Positions 26,963 to 34,132 of a stretch of DNA of 46,609 bases are shown piece after piece. The position numbers were made by a program, and so were the translations under genes. The notes under the pieces were generated by a model. That model ran no database searches and was not told the origin of the DNA. It saw only the letters and a program-made list of their open reading frames with translations. This DNA is from Clostridium sp. (GTDB taxonomy: Bacteria > Bacillota > Clostridia > Acetivibrionales > Acetivibrionaceae): contig JAAZML010000116.1 of assembly GCA_012798835.1 (NCBI GenBank), forward strand, positions 1-46,609, read 5' to 3'. Positions within the stretch are counted from its first letter, which is position 1; every line of letters starts with the position of its first letter.

Positions 26963-28726
26963 TTATATATTGTTTTTTAAATTATTAACTAATTCCTCAT
27001 CGGGGGTAACAACAATGGTTTTATGATTGTCGTAGATTACCATCCCGGGTTTTGCACCCCTTGGTTTTTTTACATTTTTGACTTGGGTATAGTCCACCTC
27101 AACGTTTGACGAATACTTACCTTTGCTATGATATGCTGCTAGTAACGCAGCCTCAAGAAGGGTTCTGTCGGGCATATCTTTTTTGGTTTTTTTAATAATA
27201 ACATGGGAGCCCGGTAAATCTTTTGTATGGAGCCAAATATCCTTTGATGAAGAAAGCCGCAGGGTCAAAGTATCATTTTGGATATTATTTTTTCCTACAT
27301 AAATGTAGAAACCATCGGTGGATTTATACATATAGGGTTTTGAGGATTTCGGGTCTTTTCTTTTATATGTTTTTTTCCTTGACTTGAGATAGCCACTATC
27401 TGTAAGCTCTAGCCTTATTTCCTCGATATCACTAGGGGAATCTGCACTTTCAAGTGAATGCAGAACACTTTCAAGATACTTTAGCTCGGAGTATGTGCTT
27501 TCAAGTTGTTTTTGACTGAAAGCAGAAGCTGTTCTTGCCTTTGCATATTTTTTGAAGTATCTTTGGGCGTTATCCTGAGGGGTAAGGTTTTTATTAAGAG
27601 GTATATCAATATACTCGTTATCCTTGGTGTAATAGTTTACTAGTGCGACTTTTTCTACATTTTTAGGTATTTGATATATGTTTGCGGTTACGAGTTCGCC
27701 GTAGAGCCTGAATTTATCCCTATTAGCAGTTTCTCTTAGTATATCCTGGTGAAGCGAAATTTTTTTATGGCACCGTGTAACATCATTATTTAAAATTTTT
27801 AAAATTGAAGCTTTCTTTTGATTCAGTCTTTTGGCATTATCGCTAAGCATATAAAATGAGTCAAGAGCTGCGCTCATGGATATGAATGTATCAAGCTTTT
27901 GATACTGGGTTATTTTCATGCTATGATAATCGGTGGGGCTGTCTTTTCTTATTCCATCCCATATAATGCAGGGGGTAAATTCGGAATAATTAATTTTAGA
28001 TAAAATATCTGTAAGGGAAAGTCTAAGTTTTTGGAGCTCTTCTTCCGAAAGGTTTGAAACAGGGGTATCACTGTCAACCTCTGCACGAAAACACACCTCC
28101 TTACACAAAAGAGGACTAAATCCTTTTATGTTCTCAAGAAGGTATCTCGAAACCCTAGAGTTGGGCTGTTCTTTGGCTTTTTCGAAAAGCAATGATACAT
28201 CAAGTGATTTTGGACTTGTTTTATCCTGTGAGGGAGGAAAAGTGTAGGGTCTTGCGGGCATTATCTCTCTTAGACGGCTCATTTCAAAATCGACATGTTT
28301 TATGCTATCAATTATTTTTCCCCCATCATCTACAAGTATAATATTACTATGTTTACCCATTATTTCGATTACTAATTTTTTGGATGCTTCATCACCAAGT
28401 TCATTTATACTTTTAATATGTATGCTGATTATCCTTTCAAAATCATGAAATTCCACCCCGCTTATTTTACCGCCTGAAAGGTGCTTTCTTAAAATCATAC
28501 AGAACATAGGAGGATTTTGGGGGTTCTCTTTAGTGCTTTTTGTTAAATGAATTCTTGGGTAGCTTGCATTAGCACAAAGAAGCAGCTTTAAATTTTGACC
28601 TTTGGCCCTCATGTTAATTATTATTTCATCACGCTCTGGTTGGTAAATTTTATCTATGCGTCCGCCAGTGATTGTATCTGAGAGCTCTTTAGCTATACAC
28701 TTTACTACTATTCCATCAAAAGGCAA
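26963..28726 (-). CDS. rqcH: NFACT-family ribosome quality control protein RqcH (FbpA-like)
   Basis: RqcH binds stalled 50S-peptidyl-tRNA complexes and adds C-terminal alanine tails using tRNA-Ala. Older annotations call it fibronectin-binding protein. The 587-aa protein has the NFACT-N domain (MPFDGIVVKCIAKEL, GGRIDKIYQPERDEI, LKLLLCANASYPRIHLT, VIEIMGKHSNIILVD). Helix-hairpin-helix and coiled-coil sections (~200-430) follow. The C-terminal NFACT-R domain has FYIYVGKNNIQNDTLT, DIWLHTKDLPGSHVII and VDYTQVKNVKKPRGAKPGMV. The start is TTG 28726 with GAGGTG upstream. Confidence 0.93.
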   Translation of the reverse strand: MPFDGIVVKCIAKELSDTITGGRIDKIYQPERDEIIINMRAKGQNLKLLLCANASYPRIHLTKSTKENPQNPPMFCMILRKHLSGGKISGVEFHDFERIISIHIKSINELGDEASKKLVIEIMGKHSNIILVDDGGKIIDSIKHVDFEMSRLREIMPARPYTFPPSQDKTSPKSLDVSLLFEKAKEQPNSRVSRYLLENIKGFSPLLCKEVCFRAEVDSDTPVSNLSEEELQKLRLSLTDILSKINYSEFTPCIIWDGIRKDSPTDYHSMKITQYQKLDTFISMSAALDSFYMLSDNAKRLNQKKASILKILNNDVTRCHKKISLHQDILRETANRDKFRLYGELVTANIYQIPKNVEKVALVNYYTKDNEYIDIPLNKNLTPQDNAQRYFKKYAKARTASAFSQKQLESTYSELKYLESVLHSLESADSPSDIEEIRLELTDSGYLKSRKKTYKRKDPKSSKPYMYKSTDGFYIYVGKNNIQNDTLTLRLSSSKDIWLHTKDLPGSHVIIKKTKKDMPDRTLLEAALLAAYHSKGKYSSNVEVDYTQVKNVKKPRGAKPGMVIYDNHKTIVVTPDEELVNNLKNNI

Positions 28727-28961
28727 ATTTTACACCTCGTTTTTAAGACTTTTTTAGGCAGGTTTTACCTGTGCCCGTTTTGCGGAAAATCATAATTGTG
28801 GTTTATTAAAGTAGGCATCGTAGCAGTGTACCTTTTATTTATGAATTCCCGTAATAGTATATATCATACCACTAGGTATGATTATTAACAATATAAAAGG
28901 TGGGGATAGGAAAAACCCAATAAAAAGTATTTAAGAGGTGATAGGGGGGTAAGGTTTGGAT

Positions 28962-30119
28962 TTATTTTTCTATTTCGATGCCAAGTATGGTTATATCATC
29001 GGTGAAGGTATCTTTAGAAAAGTATTTTATAGACTCCATTAGTCTTTCTAATGAAGATGAAATGGGATCTTTACAATGGTCCTTTAGAAGTTTTAAAAGA
29101 TTATCATTGCCAAACATTTCATTGTTGTAGGAAGCCTCGATTACCCCATCGGTGAAGAGGAAGATCTTATCACCAGGTTCTAAGAGGTTTACACTGCAGG
29201 TATAGCCGGAATCCTCGAACACGCCTAGTATAGGACCTGTGGAATCCAGGGGTGTTAAAGAGCTGTCGCTTTTTACTACGTACTGTGTGATATGCCCTGC
29301 AGATACTGTATAAAGTTTTTTAAGATTTTTATCTATAAAACCTAGAAACAAAGATGCAAAAACATTTTGTGCTGTATTGAAAAAAAGTTGTAGATTGAGA
29401 TCAAGAACAATTTCGGGAAATCTTCTTTTATTAATACCCTGCTTATAATTATATTCTATATTTTTGAGAAAGCTTTTTATGATGGTGGAAATAACGGCGG
29501 CAAGAATCCCATGGCTCGATACATCAAAAACATAAAAACAAATATAATCACCAATATCGGAAACATCGTACATATCGCCACCAACGGCATCACAGCTTTT
29601 GTATTTAACGTCAAAATTGAAGCCCGGTATAGTGGGTAGCTTGTCAGGGAGCATATTAAGCAGTATTTTAACTGCAGAATCATGTAAACCGTTTAGATAT
29701 TCCCTTTGCTCGAATAATTCCTTGGACATTCTAGCATTTTCCAAAAGGAGATTTTTTTTAATGAGGGCACTTTTTACGGCAACCAAAAGATCTTCAGCGT
29801 TTAGAGGTTTTTTAAGATAGCCCGAAGCTCCCTCTTTAACTGCAAGGATTGCACTTTGTAAATACTCATGTTTTGTCAGAACGATTATACCTATGTGGGG
29901 CATAGTCTTTTTAAATTTTTTTAACATTTCCATATCTGATTTTAGTAAAACCTCTATGTCGACAAGGATTACATCTATAGAATTGCAATTCTTATTAAAA
30001 GCAAAAAAGCCCTCTTCGCTGTTGGAGGCGGTGATTACTTTGTTACCGCCAAGCTCAAGGACGAATTTAATTCTTTGCAGTGCTTCGATTTCATTTTCAA
30101 TTACAAGTGCTATAGACAT
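28962..30119 (-). CDS. Response regulator with PP2C/SpoIIE (RsbU-type) phosphatase output
   Basis: 385 aa. The receiver domain (~1-120) has an acidic start (VIENEIEA), a phospho-acceptor Asp in VILVDIEV, Thr in VLTKHE and Lys in YLKKPL. A short coiled-coil linker (~125-150) leads to a SpoIIE/PP2C phosphatase (~165-385) with AVGGDMYDV, FYVFDVSSHG, LFTDGVIEAS and FTDDITILGIEI. Such proteins dephosphorylate anti-anti-sigma factors in partner-switching networks. No anti-sigma or STAS gene and no histidine kinase is nearby, so the partner is unknown. The receiver acidic pair reads E-N-E rather than D-D/E-D. The SD AAGGGG precedes the ATG. Confidence 0.88.
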   Translation of the reverse strand: MSIALVIENEIEALQRIKFVLELGGNKVITASNSEEGFFAFNKNCNSIDVILVDIEVLLKSDMEMLKKFKKTMPHIGIIVLTKHEYLQSAILAVKEGASGYLKKPLNAEDLLVAVKSALIKKNLLLENARMSKELFEQREYLNGLHDSAVKILLNMLPDKLPTIPGFNFDVKYKSCDAVGGDMYDVSDIGDYICFYVFDVSSHGILAAVISTIIKSFLKNIEYNYKQGINKRRFPEIVLDLNLQLFFNTAQNVFASLFLGFIDKNLKKLYTVSAGHITQYVVKSDSSLTPLDSTGPILGVFEDSGYTCSVNLLEPGDKIFLFTDGVIEASYNNEMFGNDNLLKLLKDHCKDPISSSLERLMESIKYFSKDTFTDDITILGIEIEK

Positions 30120-30346
30120 TGGTATCTACCCCTTATTATCTATTATATATTGAAACAATCAAACCCCTTTTAATTTTATTATAACAGGATTCGACAACAA
30201 AAAGCAATAACACTGCCATGACATTAAATAATGCTGCGCAGTTTTTAAAATATAAAGTCTTATAGCAAAGATGTTAGGAAGTTTCTAAAAAGATGATATA
30301 ATAATCTATATATTTTGCAATGAACATTTTACGGGAGATGATGGAT

Positions 30347-30655
30347 ATGGTTATTGGTGTTTGCCAGGTTGTTTTATATATGGATGAGGCTTTTTCACTC
30401 AAGGAAAAAAGAAAAACGGTAAAAAGCTTGATAGAGAGGCTGCGTTCCAGATTTAACGCATCTGTGGCGGAGGTTGAGCTAAACGATAAATGGAAAAATG
30501 CTGTTATAGGGATATCCTGTATTTCCAACGAAACGGCACATGTTGATAGTATGATGGCAAGTATGGTGAATTTTATCGAAAATGATACGAGGGTTGTTTT
30601 GAGTGATTACAGCACCGAAAATATTCATGTGGACTATTTTAAAGACAATCTTTAA
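30347..30655 (+). CDS. DUF503 family protein (YlxP-like)
   Basis: 102-aa protein with the DUF503 pattern: VIGVCQVVLYMDEAFSLKEKRKTVKSLIERLRSRFNASVAEVELNDKWKNAVIGISCISNE. The start at ATG 30347 is preferred because GGGAG (30333-30337) is 9 nt upstream; ATGs at 30320, 30338 and 30341 are alternatives. In many Firmicutes the homologue lies in the nusA-infB-rbfA operon and is suspected to act near the ribosome. Here it stands alone, divergent from the RsbU-type gene and just upstream of a tRNA gene. Confidence 0.85.
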   Translation: MVIGVCQVVLYMDEAFSLKEKRKTVKSLIERLRSRFNASVAEVELNDKWKNAVIGISCISNETAHVDSMMASMVNFIENDTRVVLSDYSTENIHVDYFKDNL

Positions 30656-30738
30656 AAATCTATTGAATTTCGTTTGGAATTGTATTAGAATAGTTGTTGG
30701 CGTTATTAATTTTTGTACATGTGTTTTAATTACAAAAT

Positions 30739-30814
30739 GGGGGTATAGCTCAGTTGGGAGAGCACTTGACTGGCAGTCAAGGGGTCAGGGGTTCAAGTCC
30801 CCTTATCTCCACCA
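30739..30814 (+). tRNA. tRNA-Ala (anticodon GGC)
   Basis: A full 76-nt cloverleaf can be drawn. The acceptor is GGGGGTA/TATCTCC, including the G3-U70 alanine identity pair. The D-arm is GCTC/GAGC and the anticodon stem CTTGA/TCAAG with loop CTGGCAG (anticodon GGC at 30772-30774). The T-arm is AGGGG/CCCCT with loop TTCAAGT, and the discriminator A is followed by an encoded CCA. It is transcribed alone and followed by a perfect-hairpin terminator. Confidence 0.96.
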
Positions 30815-30865
30815 TTTAAGGGAAAATACCGTGTTGTACGTATTCTTCCCGAAGTATCTGCACTA

Positions 30866-30899
30866 AAACAAAGCTAATCATATATGATTAGCTTTGTTT
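30866..30899 (+). terminator. Perfect-hairpin terminator after tRNA-Ala
   Basis: A 15-bp perfect inverted repeat (30866-30880 with 30885-30899) closes on a TATA loop. It begins AAACAAAGC and ends GCTTTGTTT with T-rich sequence after it. The A-rich 5' arm means it could also work on the opposite strand. Confidence 0.8.
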
Positions 30900-31025
30900 C
30901 TTAATGTCTTTGTGTCTGTATCTTTCCTTACTTTTATTGTATGCGTGGCAGATTATCCATTCTATTTTATCCATATAAGTCACTCGACCCTGCGTAGGGT
31001 GTTGATTGTTTTCCGAGTTAATAGC

Positions 31026-31034
31026 TGTTATAAT
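31026..31034 (+). promoter_or_regulatory. Extended -10 promoter candidate for rtcB
   Basis: TGTTATAAT is an extended -10 with a weak TTGTTT -35 at 31006-31011 (17-nt spacer). It would give a ~90-nt leader before rtcB. Confidence 0.45.
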
Positions 31035-31132
31035 TATTTAATATGGATTGGTGGGGTTATGCAAGCAGTCGGTGGCTAAACGGGTGACCGGGCAAGGTTT
31101 ATGGCAATCACTAAAATTAAGGGGGTTCGACC

Positions 31133-32335
31133 ATGATTGAAATAAAGGGAAGTGTTTCATCCGCAAAGATTTTCACCAAGACTATTGAAGACGTTGCTGC
31201 GGAACAAATAAGGCAGCTTTGCGACATGGAATATACCAAGGGTTCTAAAATTCGTATTATGCCGGATGTTCATGCTGGTGCTGGCTGTACAATTGGTACC
31301 ACAATGACCATCTTTGATAAGGTTGTACCTAATCTTGTCGGTGTTGATATCGGCTGTGGCATGGAAACTTTGCGAATAAAAAATAAACATATTGAGCTCC
31401 AAAAGCTTGATAAATTAATTTATGAAAAAATACCGTCGGGGATGAATATCCGTAAAACTCCCCATAAATATAATGATGAGATAGATTTAACCTCGCTGCA
31501 TTGTTATGGGAAGATTAACAGGCAAAGAGCGATCCATTCCATCGGAACTTTAGGCGGCGGCAACCATTTTATAGAGGCCAATAAGGATGAGGAGGGCAAT
31601 ATATACATAGTCATTCATTCAGGAAGCCGTCATCTTGGTAACGAGGTAGCAAGGCTTTATCAAGAAGAGGGATATAAAAGGCTTAACAAAAACGATAAAA
31701 ATGCTCAAAATAATTTGATTCACGAATATAAAGTAAGCGGAAGGGAAAAGGAAATCCAATCGGCTATTAAAAAATTAAAAAAGCAGGTAATCACGGATAT
31801 ACCTTATGAACTTGCTTATGTAAGCGGCGATCTATTCAGAGAATATATACATGATATGCAGATTATTCAGCGTTTTGCCACCCTAAATCGAAAGGCAATG
31901 GCGGATGAAATTATTCGTGGGATGAAATTGGATGTTGCAGAACAATTCACAACGATTCATAATTATATAGATACGGATAACATGATACTGCGCAAAGGTG
32001 CCGTATCTGCCCAATCCGGGGAAAAAATACTTATTCCTATAAATATGCGGGACGGAAGCCTTATCTGCATGGGTAAAGGAAACGAGGATTGGAACTATTC
32101 CGCTCCCCACGGTGCGGGAAGATTAATGAGCCGCAGGCAGGCAAAGAGGACCTTTACAGTTTCAGAATTTAAGGATCAAATGAAAGATATTTATACGACT
32201 TCGGTCAATAGGGAAACACTGGATGAATGCCCCATGGCATATAAGGATATGAGTGAAATTTTAAAAAATATAGTCCCGACTGCGGAGCTTATAAAAGTAA
32301 TAAAACCCATATACAACTTTAAGGCAAACGAATAA
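31133..32335 (+). CDS. rtcB: RNA-splicing ligase RtcB
   Basis: RtcB joins 2',3'-cyclic phosphate (or 3'-P) and 5'-OH RNA ends with GTP and Mn, and acts in RNA repair. The 400-aa sequence retains the metal/guanylate residues: IMPDVHAG, VGVDIGCGM (metal Cys75), GTLGGGNHFIE, HSGSRHLG and the guanylylated His in SAPHGAGRLMSR. The SD GGGGG precedes ATG 31133. No archease or RtcA gene is adjacent; the gene appears monocistronic, behind the tRNA-Ala. Confidence 0.94.
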   Translation: MIEIKGSVSSAKIFTKTIEDVAAEQIRQLCDMEYTKGSKIRIMPDVHAGAGCTIGTTMTIFDKVVPNLVGVDIGCGMETLRIKNKHIELQKLDKLIYEKIPSGMNIRKTPHKYNDEIDLTSLHCYGKINRQRAIHSIGTLGGGNHFIEANKDEEGNIYIVIHSGSRHLGNEVARLYQEEGYKRLNKNDKNAQNNLIHEYKVSGREKEIQSAIKKLKKQVITDIPYELAYVSGDLFREYIHDMQIIQRFATLNRKAMADEIIRGMKLDVAEQFTTIHNYIDTDNMILRKGAVSAQSGEKILIPINMRDGSLICMGKGNEDWNYSAPHGAGRLMSRRQAKRTFTVSEFKDQMKDIYTTSVNRETLDECPMAYKDMSEILKNIVPTAELIKVIKPIYNFKANE

Positions 32336-32440
32336 GCAATTTACTTATATAAAACATACCTTCATATAAAATTGTTTATAAGGTGGAAAACCTCACGAAA
32401 CAATGAATATTACGATCCTAATAAAAGGAAGGCAATTATA

Positions 32441-32515
32441 ATGGCTGCAATTATCACTGCGGTAACTAATACCCAAATTTATGCTCATCGAAAGGATAGG
32501 AGAATATTATGCTAA
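32441..32515 (+). CDS. Possible 24-aa leader peptide overlapping the antiporter start
   Basis: ATG 32441 has a good SD (AAAGGAAGG) and encodes 24 codons (MAAIITAVTNTQIYAHRKDR...). It ends 7 bp inside the antiporter gene in another frame. It could couple translation or be a chance ORF; there is no other support. Confidence 0.25.
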   Translation: MAAIITAVTNTQIYAHRKDRRILC

Positions 32516-33684
32516 TATCGCTTGCACTTGTGTTTTTGTGTGGTATGGCCCTGGGGGAAGTTTTTCGAAGATTAAAGCTGCCAAGCCTTTTGGGCATGAT
32601 TTTTACAGGGATATTGCTAGGGCCGCATGTTTTGGATATGTTGGATCCAGTGATTATGGATATATCCGCCGATCTCAGACAGACGGCTCTTATCATTATT
32701 TTAACCCGAGCGGGTTTGAGCCTGGATATCGAAGACTTGAAGAGGGCTGGAAGACCGGCTATGCTCATGTGTTTTGTTCCCGCATGTTTAGAGATAGCGG
32801 GTATGCTAATTTTGGGCCCTGCCCTCCTGGGCATAAGCTTGCTCGAATCTGCTGTCTTGGGGACGGTAATCGCGGCTGTTTCCCCCGCCGTTGTTGTGCC
32901 TAGGATGTTAAATATTATGGAAGAAGGGTATGGTGCCTCAAAAAGCATACCGCAAATGGTTATGGCGGGTGCTTCCGTGGATGATGTGTTTGTAATTGTT
33001 TTGTTTACCGCATTCACATGTTTGGCACGGGGGGGCAATATCACACCTGAACAGTTTTTATCGATCCCTGTTTCCATTATACTTGGACTGGTTGGTGGTA
33101 CTGCGATTGGTCTTGCGCTTTCCCATTTTTTTGCGAGGGTGCATATAAGGGATAGTGGCAAAGTTATAATCATATTATCGCTGGCTTTTATGTTGGTTAC
33201 GATAGAGAATAGTTTGGCAGGTATTATAGGCTTTTCAGGCCTTTTAGCGGTGATGGCGCTGGGGGCCAGACTCAAGCAGGGGAAATGCGAGGTTGCCGGA
33301 AGGTTATCTAAAAAGTTTTCAAAGCTCTGGGTCGGAGCGGAGATCCTTCTTTTTGTGCTTGTAGGTGCGACGGTAGATACAGGTTATGTGCTAAGGGCCG
33401 GTATACCATCGGTAGCATTGATTTTTTGTGTGCTGCTTTTTCGCATGGCGGGTGTGTTTTTATCCCTTATCAGGACGCCACTTAACAAAAAGGAACGCAT
33501 TTTCTCAGCGTTTGCGTATATACCCAAGGCAACGGTGCAAGCCGCTATAGGCGGGCTGCCTCTTGCTATGGGTCTAGCCTGCGGCGATATTGTACTGACA
33601 GTAGCCGTGTTATCTATTTTGATTACGGCACCTTTGGGGGCGGCGCTTGTTGATGCAACCTATAAAAAGTTATTGGTCAAATGA
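32509..33684 (+). CDS. Cation:proton antiporter (CPA family)
   Basis: 391-aa integral membrane protein with about 11-12 hydrophobic segments. Family marks are GEVFRRLKLPSLLGMIFTGILLGPHVLDML at the N-terminus and LRQTALIIILTRAGLSLDIEDLKRAGRPA. ESAVLGTVIAAVSPAVVVPRML and GASVDDVFVIVLFTAF form the core, with an acidic residue at the ion site. FAYIPKATVQAAIGGLPLAMG is near the end. It probably exchanges Na+ or K+ for H+; ion specificity is not visible. The ATG follows AGGAGA. Confidence 0.85.
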   Translation: MLISLALVFLCGMALGEVFRRLKLPSLLGMIFTGILLGPHVLDMLDPVIMDISADLRQTALIIILTRAGLSLDIEDLKRAGRPAMLMCFVPACLEIAGMLILGPALLGISLLESAVLGTVIAAVSPAVVVPRMLNIMEEGYGASKSIPQMVMAGASVDDVFVIVLFTAFTCLARGGNITPEQFLSIPVSIILGLVGGTAIGLALSHFFARVHIRDSGKVIIILSLAFMLVTIENSLAGIIGFSGLLAVMALGARLKQGKCEVAGRLSKKFSKLWVGAEILLFVLVGATVDTGYVLRAGIPSVALIFCVLLFRMAGVFLSLIRTPLNKKERIFSAFAYIPKATVQAAIGGLPLAMGLACGDIVLTVAVLSILITAPLGAALVDATYKKLLVK

Positions 33685-33729
33685 TATAAGACGGGGGAAC
33701 ATGTCGCCTATGCTCGGGGTCATCTGCGG

Positions 33730-33758
33730 TTGACTTTCCAAGGGGTGGAGAATATAAT
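33730..33758 (+). promoter_or_regulatory. Sigma-A promoter P1 (TTGACT-N17-TATAAT)
   Basis: -35 TTGACT (33730-33735) and -10 TATAAT (33753-33758) are separated by exactly 17 nt, with one mismatch to consensus. Transcription would start near 33765, giving either a ~140-nt RNA ending at the hairpin 33859-33903 or a long trp leader. Confidence 0.7.
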
Positions 33759-33858
33759 ATTACATATTGAGGAAAATATCAAGCATTGTAACCGTGTAAA
33801 AAACGGTGATACTATGAGGTTACTGTCAAATTGCGTTTTTAGTAAGGTGATAATTGGG

Positions 33859-33903
33859 AAAGGGAGCTGTTCCAAAGATTTCTGTGGATAGGGCTGCCTT
33901 TTT
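33859..33903 (+). terminator. Terminator-like hairpin between P1 and the trp promoter
   Basis: AAAGGGAGCT (33859-33868) pairs with GGCTGCCTTT (33892-33901) with one mismatch, followed by further Ts and an AT-rich stretch. It would end the antiporter transcript or a short RNA from P1. Confidence 0.5.
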
Positions 33904-33959
33904 ATTAATGGTAACAAATAAAGAAAGACATACGGCATCAGAAATATTTTGTAATTATA

Positions 33960-33989
33960 TTGCATTTGCAATGGGGAATGTGTTACAAT
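33960..33989 (+). promoter_or_regulatory. Promoter P2 for trpE (TTGCAT-N18-TACAAT)
   Basis: -35 TTGCAT (33960-33965) and -10 TACAAT (33984-33989) have an 18-nt spacer. The predicted start near 33996 puts the TRAP-like triplet array at the very 5' end of the mRNA. Confidence 0.55.
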
Positions 33990-33999
33990 TAAATAAGAT

Positions 34000-34044
34000 T
34001 AGAAGAGATTTTAGATTAGTTGAGAAGAGATGAGGCGAGGATAG
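34000..34044 (+). promoter_or_regulatory. TRAP (MtrB) binding site: nine (G/T)AG triplets
   Basis: Triplets start at 34000 TAG, 34005 GAG, 34012 TAG, 34017 TAG, 34022 GAG, 34027 GAG, 34032 GAG, 34037 GAG and 34042 TAG. All steps are 5 nt except one of 7. An imperfect AAG at 33995 could be a tenth. The ring-shaped TRAP 11-mer binds 9-11 (G/U)AG repeats with 2-3-nt spacers. The position before trpE and the downstream structures match the Bacillus trp leader. The regulator gene mtrB is not in the window. Confidence 0.8.
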
Positions 34045-34088
34045 GTATATTTATGCAAATTCGCCGGGTTTCTTTTACCCGGCATTTT
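34034..34088 (+). terminator. Trp attenuator: antiterminator and overlapping intrinsic terminator
   Basis: The terminator stem GCCGGGT (34063-34069) pairs with ACCCGGC (34077-34083) around a 7-nt loop, then ATTTT. An antiterminator can form instead: GGCGAG (34034-34039, inside triplets 7-8) pairs with TTCGCC (34060-34065), which uses the 5' arm of the terminator. TRAP bound to the triplets would block the antiterminator and favour termination. Confidence 0.7.
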
Positions 34089-34104
34089 CGATCTTCTCTC
34101 ATGT

Positions 34105-34125
34105 CTTCCTCTAAAGATGAGGAGG
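34105..34125 (+). promoter_or_regulatory. SD-sequestering hairpin of trpE
   Basis: CTTCCTC (34105-34111) pairs with GAGGAGG (34119-34125), which holds the trpE SD, around a 7-nt loop. The same strand (34098-34108) can instead pair with the triplet region 34024-34034 (10 of 11 positions). Free triplets would therefore expose the SD, and TRAP-bound triplets would let it be hidden. Confidence 0.65.
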
Positions 34126-34132
34126 AATCAAT

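Larger units (their letters stand above)
33685..34132 (+). promoter_or_regulatory. 448-bp trp leader region: two promoters, an upstream terminator, TRAP-like attenuator
   Basis: This gap holds no gene. In order it contains a near-consensus sigma-A promoter (33730-33758), a possible hairpin (33788-33823), a terminator-like hairpin (33859-33903), a second promoter (33960-33989), a (G/T)AG triplet array (34000-34044), an antiterminator/terminator pair and an SD-sequestering hairpin. No T-box consensus (UGGNACC) and no Trp-codon-rich leader peptide is present. Confidence 0.7.

Noticed and set aside
30894-31079. 61-codon ORF between tRNA-Ala and rtcB
   Set aside because: It begins within the terminator flank, has no SD or family resemblance, and overlaps the likely rtcB promoter.
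32466-33275. 269-codon open frame antisense to the antiporter
   Set aside because: It mirrors the high-GC codon pattern of the antiporter on the other strand, has no SD and no recognisable domain, whereas the plus-strand frame is a clear membrane transporter.
33685-34132. T-box (tRNA-Trp) riboswitch
   Set aside because: No UGGNACC(GCG) T-box sequence or stem I landmarks were found.
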